From the NCBI GenBank assembly GCA_016712265.1, contig JADJRJ010000027.1, positions 186,001 to 250,000 of the forward strand: a stretch of 64,000 nucleotides of DNA. Reading direction: 5' to 3'. A model generated the notes under the pieces. The model was given only the letters and a program-made list of their open reading frames with translations. It was not told the origin of the DNA and did no database searches. This stretch comes from Gemmatimonadota bacterium. GTDB lineage: Bacteria; Gemmatimonadota; Gemmatimonadetes; Gemmatimonadales; Gemmatimonadaceae. The position numbers were made by a program, and so were the translations under genes. How positions within the stretch are numbered: the stretch's first letter is position 1; each line of letters begins with the position of its first letter. This document shows positions 44,446-53,120 of this stretch, piece by piece.

Positions 44446-44835
44446 ATGAATCGCATTGCCCTTGTGGCCGCGCCGCTGGCGCTCGCGATGGTGCTCGCCC
44501 GTCCCGCAGGCGGGCAGCGCTTGCAGGCTTACGAGCCTTTCCCAGCCATCTGGGTGCGTGATCGTCCTCCGGTTCGACCATTTGGGACACGGGATGAGGA
44601 CGTGAGTGCGGAGGCCCGGTGGGAGGCCCTGGCTGACCGCGAGGCGAGGCTCCGCTCGTTTCAATCGTATCTCCGGCGGCAAGCCGACCATTGCCGACAG
44701 ACTCTGATGCTCCTTCCTATGGGCTGTTCGTTTTCGGAGTGTCCAGCAAACGGGAAGGGAGGATGCCGGGTGAGGCGACATACCGGACGGACGCGCGAGA
44801 AGGTGGTGCGGACAAAGCGGCGACGGTCACGATAG
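44446..44835 (+). CDS. Small secreted protein, possibly disturbed 3' end
   Basis: 129 residues; ATG at 44446 begins a signal peptide ending A-G-G-Q. The first 95 residues look coding (helical, charged: W-E-A-L-A-D-R-E-A-R-L). The last ~30 (R-R-H-T-G-R-T-R-E-K) are Arg-rich with no similarity pattern, as when a frame has run past its true end. Position after a weak copy of the promoter element makes it a possible last member of the ECF cluster. Confidence 0.5.
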   Translation: MNRIALVAAPLALAMVLARPAGGQRLQAYEPFPAIWVRDRPPVRPFGTRDEDVSAEARWEALADREARLRSFQSYLRRQADHCRQTLMLLPMGCSFSECPANGKGGCRVRRHTGRTREKVVRTKRRRSR

Positions 44836-44899
44836 CTCCAGGGGCGCTGGCGGGTGAGCAGTGCGGCGGCCGGGGCAACGCGGGTCCGCCGGATTTCGG

Positions 44900-45215
44900 C
44901 GGAGGGCGAGGGGTGCTCGCGGCCTTGGCGGCCCCGGTGGCCGGGAACCTGCTGGTGCACTGGCAGATGTTCGGCGCTTGCCGGGGGACCTCCCCCTGAA
45001 CGTCCTGAAGCTCGAGCTGACCTTCGACGCGGTGGCGTTCGCCGGGATGCTGAACGATGCGGGGCAGGTGGACGGTTCGTGGCCGCGAACCCGGCGGGAC
45101 GGCTGCTGCCGGCGGGGGAGGTCGGCGCGGGGTGCGGGCGCTGGTGGTCGTGGGCCAGGCGGGGGCCGCACTCAAGTTCGCGTTGCTGGCGCTGTTCTCG
45201 GTCACGACGGAATAA
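44900..45215 (+). pseudogene. Frame-broken small membrane protein gene
   Basis: Coding-like pieces appear in three frames in order: V-L-A-A-L-A-A-P-V-A-G-N-L-L-V-H-W-Q-M-F-G, then L-P-G-D-L-P-L-N-V-L-K-L-E-L, then F-V-A-A-N-P-A-G-R-L-L-P-A-G-E, then V-R-A-L-V-V-V-G-Q-A-G-A-A-L-K up to TAA 45213-45215. Each step is the shift expected from one missing base, at about 44975, 45080 and 45131. The joined product would have hydrophobic ends and no family I know. It may be intact in the real genome. The rest of the 490 bases between 44835 and 45326 shows nothing clear. Confidence 0.35.
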
Positions 45216-45325
45216 GAGGCGCGCGATGGGGCACCCCTCCGCAACCCCAGGATCCTGGACGGGACGCCCCCATCGTCGCACCCCCGCCTTGTCCACCCCG
45301 GCTGCCCCTCGCACCTTCCGTCGTG

Positions 45326-47687
45326 ATGGGCACTCCCCCACGCGTCCCACCCGATCGCCTGCCCCGCGTAGAGGCCATCTTCTCGGAGGCGCTCGAACGC
45401 ACCCCCGAGACCCGTCCCGCCTTTCTCACGGAGGCTTGCGGGGCGGACGCGGACATCCGCCAGGAAGTCGAGAGCCTCCTGGCCGCGCTCGAACGTTCGG
45501 GGGAGCGTTGGGAGTCCCCGGCCTTGCCGTTGGCCGACTTCGCCGCGGGTTCCGCCACCGGCGAGACCCGCGTCGGCATGATGGTCGGACCGTACCGGCT
45601 GGTCCGACTCATCGCCCAGGGCGGGATGGGGGCGGTGTACGAGGGAGAACGGGCGGACGCCCAATTCCGCCAGCGCGTCGCGGTGAAGTTCCTGCGTCAC
45701 GGCGTCCCGAGCCCGCAAGCCCTGCGCCGCTTCCAGCATGAACGCGCCATCCAGGCGCGGCTACAACACCGCAACATCGCGGGACTCTTCGACGGTGGCG
45801 TCCTCCCCGATGGCCATCCGTATTTTGTCATGGAGTTTGTCGACGGCGTTCCCATCACGACCTACGCCGCCACCCATGCCCTGTCGATCCCCGCACGACT
45901 CCAACTCGTGCGCCAGGTGTGTCGCGCGGTGCACTACGCGCACGAACACCAGGTGGTCCACCGCGACCTCAAGCCGAGCAACATCCTCGTCACCACCGAC
46001 GGCACCGTCAAGCTCCTCGACTTCGGGATCGCCCGGCTGCTCGAAGGGTCCGACGACGGCCTCCCGCTCACGCTCGGCGGAGACCGCGCGCTGACTCTCG
46101 AATACGCAAGCCCCGAACAGATCAACGGACAGCAGGTCACGACGGCGTCCGACATCTACTCACTCGGCGTCGTCCTCTACGAGCTGCTGGCCGGGCGGCG
46201 CCCGTTCCTGATGGCCGACCTGCCGATCGCCGAAGCCATCCGGCAGGTCACGCAGGTAGCACCCGTCCCGCCGAGTGCCGCGCTGGCAGACGACGCGCCG
46301 GCCGCGCTCCGCCGCACGCTGCACGGCGAGTTGGACGACATCACCGCGATGGCCCTGCGCAAGGAGCCGGAACGCCGCTACCCCTCGGCTGACGCCTTCG
46401 CCCACGACCTCGCCGCGTGGGAACAGGGACGCCCGGTCAGCGCCACCGCAGATACCGTTGCATACAGCATCAGGAAGTTTGTGCAGCGGCACCGGTGGCA
46501 GAGCGCCAGCGCGGTGCTGCTGCTGGTGTCACTGGTCGTTGGGGCGTCCGCCACCTGGTGGCAGGCGCGCCGCGCCGAGACGCGGTATCGGGACGGGCGC
46601 CGCCTCGCCAACGCCCTCCTCTCTGACGTCCACAACGCCATAGCCGACCTCCCGGGCGCCACCGCCGCACGCGCCGCCCTCATCGCCCCGGCCCTCGAGT
46701 ACCTCGATCGCACTGCCCGGGAAGTGGTGGATGATCCCGCGCTCGATCGCGAACTCGCCTTTGCCTACCAACGCATCGGCGATGTCCAGGGAAATCCCAC
46801 CAACGCCAACCTCGGCGACATCGCCGGCGCACGCGCCTCGTACCGCAAGGCGCTCGAGATCGCCGAACGGGTGTATCAGCAAATGCCGAGTGACGAGGGC
46901 TCCGCACGACTCGTGGCACTGGTAAGCGAGCGACTCGCTGATGTGGGTGAGGACGACGGGAACGTCCGCGGCTCGATGACACACCAGGGATCGCGCCGTT
47001 CGCCTGTATGAGACCATCGCCCAACGGTGGCCCAGCCCGGAGGCGACGCACCAGCTCGCCGTGAGCCTCTCCAAACGCGGCGACCTGGCCGGACATCCCG
47101 CCTTTCGCAACCTCGGCGACACGGCGGCCGCGATGCGCGAATATCGCAGCGCACTTGCGCTGCTCGAACGCGACTCGAGCACGACTACCAACGCCTATCG
47201 CAATCGCCGCTATCGCGCCTTGATCCTGGAACGGATGGGTCGCATTTCGGGCGACGGCGGCGGCGCCGACGCCCCCGACCTGCTCGCCCGGTCTCTCGCC
47301 CAGCGGGAGCAGTTGGCCGCCCTGCGGCCCGGCAGCATGGATGCCCAACGCGATGTGGCCATTGCCCACTTCCTGCTCTGCGGCCTCTACCAGTCGCGGG
47401 GCGAGCTGCCCACCGCCCTCGCCGCGTGCGAAGCTTCGTACCGGATCCGTCGCACGATCTACCGCGCCGACCCGAAGAACGTCCAGCTGCTCCGCGGGAT
47501 GGGGTTGATCCACCATCGGCTCGGTGACCTCGCTGCCGCCCGCAACGACCGCCTCGTCGCCAGGACCCAGTATCGCTCGGCGCTGGCCTTCTATGACTCC
47601 CTCGCCATGAACCGCGGCGCCAGTCGCGCGGACTCGAGCGATCGGGCCACCATCGCCCGACGCCTCACCGCGATCGACGCACCCTGA
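45326..47687 (+). CDS. Ser/Thr protein kinase with TPR-like C-terminus (one frame break)
   Basis: Kinase paralogous to 20565-22205 but full length (about 786 residues). The kinase domain has G-G-M-G-A-V-Y, V-A-V-K, H-R-D-L-K-P-S-N, D-F-G-I-A-R and the normal E-Y-A-S-P-E-Q. A membrane helix (S-A-V-L-L-L-V-S-L-V-V-G) follows, then TPR-like repeats. The first frame ends at 47011; the repeats continue in another frame from about 46983 to 47687. This shift corresponds to one extra or two missing bases, unlike the single losses elsewhere. No sigma gene adjoins it. The sensory input is presumably read by the periplasmic repeats. Confidence 0.8.
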
Positions 47688-47839
47688 CGACCCACCCGCG
47701 GTCGCCCCTCGCGCGCCGCCGAGCCGCGGCGACCGCGGCGGTGATACGCCGGACCGCGATCCTGCGATTTCCCTGATGACCGCTCCACGCCACGTGCTGA
47801 CACGCAGCACGACCGGGGCCAAACCAGGAGAAAACTCTC

Positions 47840-48677
47840 GTGCGCCGACTCCCCCTCGCCTCGCCGTACCCGCTCTCTGCGCGGCCATGGTCGCCTTCGC
47901 CTCCACGCTCGACGCGCAGGCCAGCCTGTCCAATGCGGAGTGGAAGCTCCAGACCAACTCCGGAGGTGCGGCACTCTCCTCCGGCAACAAGACCGTCACC
48001 CTGCAGCTGCCCGCCCCATCGCAAATCACCAACTTCTACGCCTTCAACGTGGAGGTCACCTTCACGTCGTCGACCGCGACCGGGTCGAACCACTCGATGA
48101 TCCGCTGAACTCCAACAAGCCCAACATCCTCTCCTGCTTTGAGATCAAGGGAGGAACCGTCCCCTCCAACCGTCACAAGTCGACATCCTGCAAGGTCGAA
48201 GCAGCGGCCGCCAAGGCGGTGACGTCCGATCAAACCATCACCGTCACCGTCGGTGGAACCAACGGCAACAAGACCCTCACCACGATCATCAAGCCGTACA
48301 CCGGCCCGAACTACGTGGCGACCCTGCAGACGGTCACTGGTGCGATCTATCGCGGGGACCTCGCCACCTTCCGCATCAAGCTCATGTCCCCCGTACCATC
48401 CGGGCAGCAACAGGTCGTTGGATGGGGACTCACGCCACCAACGTGCTTTCAGAATGCATCGAACTCGCGCTTCTACAACTCGAATTGGACGCTGAGCAAC
48501 GTCAACACGGTCACCTTTCAGGCCGGGGAAATCCAGCGCGACGTCACCGTCCGCGTGGCTGACGTAAAGACCTGTGAAGGCGGCAATCGCCTCTTCGAGA
48601 CCTGGAGCCCGAATACGCCGAACACCCAAAGCTCGCCGACGTACAAGTCCCACTACTTCACGATCCTCCAGAAGTAG
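47840..48677 (+). CDS. Secreted protein of unknown function (frame breaks)
   Basis: About 279 residues after repair. The GTG at 47840 has AGGAGAA about ten bases upstream; its frame joins, after a missing base near 47855-47870, a typical signal core (V-P-A-L-C-A-A-M-V-A-F-A-S-T-L-D-A-Q). A second single-base loss at about 48102 (C-C-G-C) shifts the rest to the frame ending 48677. The mature part is beta-rich with four cysteines, suggestive of tandem Ig-like folds (V-T-L-Q-L-P, T-I-T-V-T-V-G-G, V-T-V-R-V-A-D). Not recognised. Confidence 0.55.
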
Positions 48678-48844
48678 GCCAGACCGGGTGCGCGACCGTC
48701 CGCCCGCGGCGACTGGCGGGTTCGCCTGTCAGGGGAGTCCAGGGCGGTCGCCCCGCAGTGGCCGCCGTCGCTGCGGGTGAGGCTGGAACCCGGGACCGAT
48801 CCCGCGATGTTTGTTGCATGGGCGCTCCTGCCCCGCTCCCACCC

Positions 48845-49924
48845 ATGCGACTCCTGCGCCGACTCCTCCCGCTCCTCGTCCTCGCCCTCGTGGGTGCGGG
48901 TCTCTTCATTGGATACCGCCAGGTTGCCTCCCGGCCTCCCATCATCGACGTCGCCACCTCCACGACCGAGGATGTGGTGCGCCTCCTGGCCGTCACCGGG
49001 CGGATTCGGCCGCGCCTCTCGAACTCGGTCCAGCCCCTGGTATCGGGCACAGTGACCTCCCTGACGCGGAGCGAGGGAGACCCGGTCCGCCGCGGCGACG
49101 TCCTCGCCACCCTGGACGCCCAGGGTTCGCAGGCCGTGATCGAACAGGCCACCGCGCAACTCGCCGCACGCCGCGTCGACGTGGACCAGCGCCAGCGAGA
49201 GTATGATCGCCTCCAGCGCCTGGTCACCGCCGGTGGACTCCCGGAACGCGACGCCGAGCAGGCCAAGTTCGCCCTGGAAAGCGCTCGTGAAGGGGTGCGG
49301 CAGTTCGAGGCACTGATCTCGGAATCCCGCTCCCGCCTGCGCGACTTCACCCTCCGCTCACCGATCGACGGCTACGTCCTCGCCCGCCCCGTCGACCCCG
49401 GCCAGAACGTCACGCCACAGACGGTGATCTACGAGATCGCGACCGGCACCGGCGCCGAGATCGAGCTGGAAGTCGACGAACAGTACCTGGGCGAACTGAA
49501 GGAAGGACTTCCCGCTCGCGTGTCGCCCCTCACAGGGGCCCGCACGGAATACCGAGCCGTCGTGGATTACATCGGCCGGCGCGTCAGCGAGACCAGTGGT
49601 GCGGTGCCGGTGCGGCTGCGTTTTGTTGAGTCCGCCCCACGGCTTCCCGTCGGGCTGTCCGTCGACGTGAACCTCGAGATCGCGCGTCATCCCGGCGCGA
49701 TCACGGTCCCGCGGGTCGCGGTCGGTGGGCTTGGCGCCGAACCGTTTGTCATGGTGGTACGTGCTGACACCGTGCGGCGACAGGTTGTGCGGGTGATCGA
49801 CTGGCCGTCGGAGCGGATCGTAGTCGTGGAGGGGATGAAGTCCGGCGACACCGTCGCCATCGCCCCCAAGTCGGTGCGCGACGGCCTGGCCGTGCGCACC
49901 CGCACCGGCGCCAATGCCCTTTGA
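48845..49924 (+). CDS. Periplasmic adaptor (membrane fusion) subunit of an ABC exporter
   Basis: 359 residues. An N-terminal membrane anchor (L-L-P-L-L-V-L-A-L-V-G-A-G) precedes a lipoyl/hairpin arrangement typical of MacA/HlyD adaptors: S-G-T-V-T-S-L-T-R-S-E-G-D-P-V-R-R-G-D-V-L, a helical hairpin with R-Q-R-E-Y-D-R-L, and D-F-T-L-R-S-P-I-D-G-Y-V. ATG at 48845 or, nine residues earlier, at 48818. It links an inner-membrane ABC permease to an outer-membrane channel; the next two genes supply permease and ATPase, while no outer-membrane partner is adjacent. Substrate unknown. Confidence 0.88.
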   Translation: MRLLRRLLPLLVLALVGAGLFIGYRQVASRPPIIDVATSTTEDVVRLLAVTGRIRPRLSNSVQPLVSGTVTSLTRSEGDPVRRGDVLATLDAQGSQAVIEQATAQLAARRVDVDQRQREYDRLQRLVTAGGLPERDAEQAKFALESAREGVRQFEALISESRSRLRDFTLRSPIDGYVLARPVDPGQNVTPQTVIYEIATGTGAEIELEVDEQYLGELKEGLPARVSPLTGARTEYRAVVDYIGRRVSETSGAVPVRLRFVESAPRLPVGLSVDVNLEIARHPGAITVPRVAVGGLGAEPFVMVVRADTVRRQVVRVIDWPSERIVVVEGMKSGDTVAIAPKSVRDGLAVRTRTGANAL

Positions 49925-51128
49925 GTTGTCCGTCGCCCTCCGGTATATCCGGAGCGGCCGACTGCAGACCCTGCTGATCTTCAGCGGGGTCGCGGTCGGG
50001 ATCGTCGTCTTCACCTTCATGGCGGCGCTGATTAACGGCCTCGCCGTGTCGCTGACCAACAACGTCATCGGCAACCTCGCGCACGTGCGGCTGGAGCCGC
50101 TGCCGCAGGAACCGCGCACACTCACCACCGCCGATGGGGTACGTGCCCTCGTCGCTGTGCAGCGCGGGAACGAGGCTCGCTCCTCGATCACCGGCTGGCG
50201 CAACGTCGCCCAGATGATCGATCGGCTCCCAGGCGTCACCGCCTCGGCCGCGTCGGTCTCCGGCTCCGGCTTCATCCAGCGCGGCGAACAGGTCCTCCCC
50301 GTCTCCCTCACCGGCTACGAACCGGGCAAAGAGAGCGCGATGATCGACCTCGCCAGCGGCATCGTCCGCGGCTCTGCGTCACTAGGGCCCGGCGACGTGC
50401 TCATCGGGATCACGATGGCCGCAGACCTGGGGGTGACCACGGGTCAACGCCTGCGCTTCCAGAGCGATCGCGGACGCGAACGGGCCCTGCTCATCAAGGG
50501 GATCTTCGACGTCCGCAGTGCGTCGGTGAACGAACGGCTCGCCTTCACCGACCTTGGCACGGCACAAAGCCTGTTCGACATCGTGGGCTCGGTGTCGCGG
50601 ATCGAGGTCAAGCTGCAGGACATATTTGCGGCACCGGCGGTGGCGGAGCAGTTGCGAGGGATGACCGGGCTCGATGCGGTCGACTGGATCGCCGAGAATG
50701 CGCGGTTGCAGGACGCGCTGAGTGCGCAGGGGCGCACCGGGGACCTCGTGAAGTTCTTCGCGATCCTGCTGATCATCATCGCCGTGGCGTCGCAGCTCCT
50801 GCTGTCGGCCATGCGGCGCCGCGCGGAGATCGGGATCATGCGCAGCATGGGGGTGACGCGGGCGTCGGTGACCTGGATCTTCCTCTGCCAGGGGTTGTTC
50901 ATCGGGTTGTTCGGATCAGTGCTCGGCGCCGCCCTCGGCTACGGCTTCTCGCAATTCCTCGCCGTGGTGACCCTGCGGCCTGATGGCACGCAGAGCCTCC
51001 CGATCGACCCGGCACTCGGCGAGTACTGGCTCGCGATCTCCATCGCGACCGTGGCGTCCACCCTGGCGGCGATCCTGCCCGCGCGCGTGGCGTCGAGCAC
51101 CGACCCGGTGGAGGTCATCTCCGCATGA
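49914..51128 (+). CDS. ABC transporter permease, MacB/LolC-FtsX type
   Basis: 404 residues. N-terminal helix (L-L-I-F-S-G-V-A-V-G-I-V-V-F), a large periplasmic MacB-type domain, then three C-terminal helices (A-I-L-L-I-I-I-A-V-A-S-Q-L-L; G-L-F-I-G-L-F-G-S-V-L-G; I-S-I-A-T-V-A-S-T-L). R-R-A-E-I-G-I-M-R-S-M-G is the cytoplasmic coupling motif of the FtsX-like permease family. Overlaps the adaptor by 11 bases and the ATPase start by four, so the three are an operon. Confidence 0.9.
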   Translation: MPFELSVALRYIRSGRLQTLLIFSGVAVGIVVFTFMAALINGLAVSLTNNVIGNLAHVRLEPLPQEPRTLTTADGVRALVAVQRGNEARSSITGWRNVAQMIDRLPGVTASAASVSGSGFIQRGEQVLPVSLTGYEPGKESAMIDLASGIVRGSASLGPGDVLIGITMAADLGVTTGQRLRFQSDRGRERALLIKGIFDVRSASVNERLAFTDLGTAQSLFDIVGSVSRIEVKLQDIFAAPAVAEQLRGMTGLDAVDWIAENARLQDALSAQGRTGDLVKFFAILLIIIAVASQLLLSAMRRRAEIGIMRSMGVTRASVTWIFLCQGLFIGLFGSVLGAALGYGFSQFLAVVTLRPDGTQSLPIDPALGEYWLAISIATVASTLAAILPARVASSTDPVEVISA

Positions 51129-51808
51129 GCGACGTCGTGCTGCGCGTCATCGACCTGCGCAAGACGTATGTCGATGGCGACGTCGAGACCCCGGTGCTCA
51201 AGGGGATCGACCTGGAGTTCCGCCGCGGCGAGTTTGTCGCCCTCATGGGCCCGTCGGGGAGCGGCAAGAGTACTCTGCTGTCGATCCTTGGCACCCTGCT
51301 CCGTCCCACCAGCGGCGAGGTCGAGCTGGTCGGCAACCGGTTGAGCACCCTGGACGACGCGGCCGTGACCTCGTTCCGCAACCAGCACATCGGGTTCGTC
51401 TTCCAGTTCCACCACCTGCTCCCGGACTTCACCGCGCTGGAGAACGTGATGTTCCCCGCGTTCCCGCGACGCCCGGACGACCTGCGGGTGACGCGTGCGC
51501 GCGCGGCCGAGTTGCTGCGGAGAGTTGGTTTGAGCGACCGGGCGGACTTCCGGGCGACCAAGCTTTCCGGGGGGCAGAAGCAGCGCGTGGCCATCGCGCG
51601 CGCCCTGATGAATGCGCCAGATATCGTCCTCGCGGACGAACCCACCGGCAACCTCGACCACGAGACCGGCGAGGAGGTGTTGAACCTGATGCGCGAGTTG
51701 TGCCGCGAGAACGGGACGATGTTCCTCATCAGCACCCACGACGAGGCCATCGCGGCGCGCAGCGACCGCGTGGTGCGGATCCTCGACGGCCGGGTGAAGC
51801 CGACCTGA
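51125..51808 (+). CDS. ABC transporter ATP-binding protein, LolD/MacB type
   Basis: 227 residues. Walker A G-P-S-G-S-G-K-S (Lys48), Q-loop (F-Q-F-H-H-L-L-P-D), signature L-S-G-G-Q-K-Q-R, Walker B I-V-L-A-D-E-P-T-G-N-L-D and H-loop (I-S-T-H-D). The T-G-N-L-D end is characteristic of the LolD/MacB/FtsE branch. It supplies ATP hydrolysis for the preceding permease. Its stop is four bases from the convergent BNR lipoprotein stop. Confidence 0.93.
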   Translation: MSDVVLRVIDLRKTYVDGDVETPVLKGIDLEFRRGEFVALMGPSGSGKSTLLSILGTLLRPTSGEVELVGNRLSTLDDAAVTSFRNQHIGFVFQFHHLLPDFTALENVMFPAFPRRPDDLRVTRARAAELLRRVGLSDRADFRATKLSGGQKQRVAIARALMNAPDIVLADEPTGNLDHETGEEVLNLMRELCRENGTMFLISTHDEAIAARSDRVVRILDGRVKPT

Positions 51809-51812
51809 CCGC

Positions 51813-53069
51813 CTAACGACTGATCGTGTAACGCCGGAAGGCGAAACCCAGCCGCTGCGCCGCCGGGTGCTGGATCGGCACCGCAAGCCCAAGGCTGCCG
51901 TCGGAGAGGAAAGTCATCCCGAGGTACTCGCCGGCGGCGCTACGTACCGTGGCCGTGTCCGGCGGAAACCCTTGCTGGAACGCCTCAGGCTGGAATGCCG
52001 GGGCGCGGGCCACGCGCGGTGTCCCGTCACCAGCTGTCTCGATGTAGGCCACCGTGGCGACCAGGGCATTGCCGGTCCCGGTGAACCAGCTCGCCGCGAG
52101 TTGCCCGTCCCCGCGCGCGATGAGGTAGGGGAAATGGGTCACCGCACTGTCGCGTGCGATCTCCCAGGTCGTCCAGGTCGCTCCCATGTCGCGGGAGCGT
52201 GCCAGCCAGACCGCGTTCTCGTGTCCCCACAGACTGAAGAGTGCGCCGGTCGCGTCGAAGGCGATCGGCTCGACCCAGCGTGGTTGCGCGGCCTCGTTCC
52301 AGGTCGGCGGGTTCACGGTGGTGTCACGCATCGCCTCCCATACGCGTGTGCCCGGCGGCGTGCGCTTCACCCACGTCTCCCCTCGGTCCGTGGAGGTGAA
52401 GAGCCAGTCCTCCCCCGCATTGAACGAGTTGCCGGAGACCGAGATCGGCACCACTCGCACCGCCAGCTCACCCTTCGGGCCCACGGCGAGGTGGCTCGAC
52501 CCGCCCATGGGGTGGATATGTGGACGCTCGCTCCAGGTGCGTCCACCATCGGTGCTGCGCATGTAGGAGACGCCGGCTCCATCGTTCCAGATCGCGTGCG
52601 CCACGTTGTCCGCGGAGACGTCGATCCACGGCCGGTCATCGAGCCGCGTGTCTGATAGCTGTTGCCACTGCCACGTGGCCCCGGCATCACGGCTCGTTGC
52701 GAGGTCGATCCGCGTCCCTTCGAGGTTCTGGCGATCGAAGCTCATGTTCAGGAAGTACAACGTGCTGTCTGGCCCCACCGCCAGCTCAACGTCGGAGTTC
52801 CCGACCGCACCGTCGGCGCGCGTGCCCACGTTGACACTCGCCCAAGTGCGCCCGTTGTCGTTGGAGCGCCAGAGGTGCGGGACCGTGTCGCCATATCCGG
52901 CGACGAAGATCGCCCCGCCAGGATGCTGCACCACCATCGGCTCGCGGCCCAGGCGGTCGACGAACTCACTGGAATCGGCCAGGGTGATCGTTGGCGGGGA
53001 CGAGGCAGACTCGCCACGCGAATTGCACGCGAGCACCACCATCAGGAGCATCAGGCTGACAGGTCGCAC
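51813..53069 (-). CDS. Sialidase-fold BNR-repeat lipoprotein
   Basis: 418 residues; lipobox M-V-V-L-A-C (about Cys15). Five Asp-box (BNR) motifs are visible: S-N-D-N-G-R-T-W, S-R-D-A-G-A-T-W, S-T-D-G-G-R-T-W, S-T-D-R-G-E-T-W, S-R-D-M-G-A-T-W, giving a six-bladed propeller like exo-sialidases. The Arg triad of true sialidases is not evident, so a glycan-binding or other propeller function is equally possible. Confidence 0.78.
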   Translation of the reverse strand: MRPVSLMLLMVVLACNSRGESASSPPTITLADSSEFVDRLGREPMVVQHPGGAIFVAGYGDTVPHLWRSNDNGRTWASVNVGTRADGAVGNSDVELAVGPDSTLYFLNMSFDRQNLEGTRIDLATSRDAGATWQWQQLSDTRLDDRPWIDVSADNVAHAIWNDGAGVSYMRSTDGGRTWSERPHIHPMGGSSHLAVGPKGELAVRVVPISVSGNSFNAGEDWLFTSTDRGETWVKRTPPGTRVWEAMRDTTVNPPTWNEAAQPRWVEPIAFDATGALFSLWGHENAVWLARSRDMGATWTTWEIARDSAVTHFPYLIARGDGQLAASWFTGTGNALVATVAYIETAGDGTPRVARAPAFQPEAFQQGFPPDTATVRSAAGEYLGMTFLSDGSLGLAVPIQHPAAQRLGFAFRRYTISR

Positions 53070-53120
53070 AGGTTCCCCACGGAACAGGACGCCTTATTCT
53101 GCGCCCCGGGACTTCTCCTG

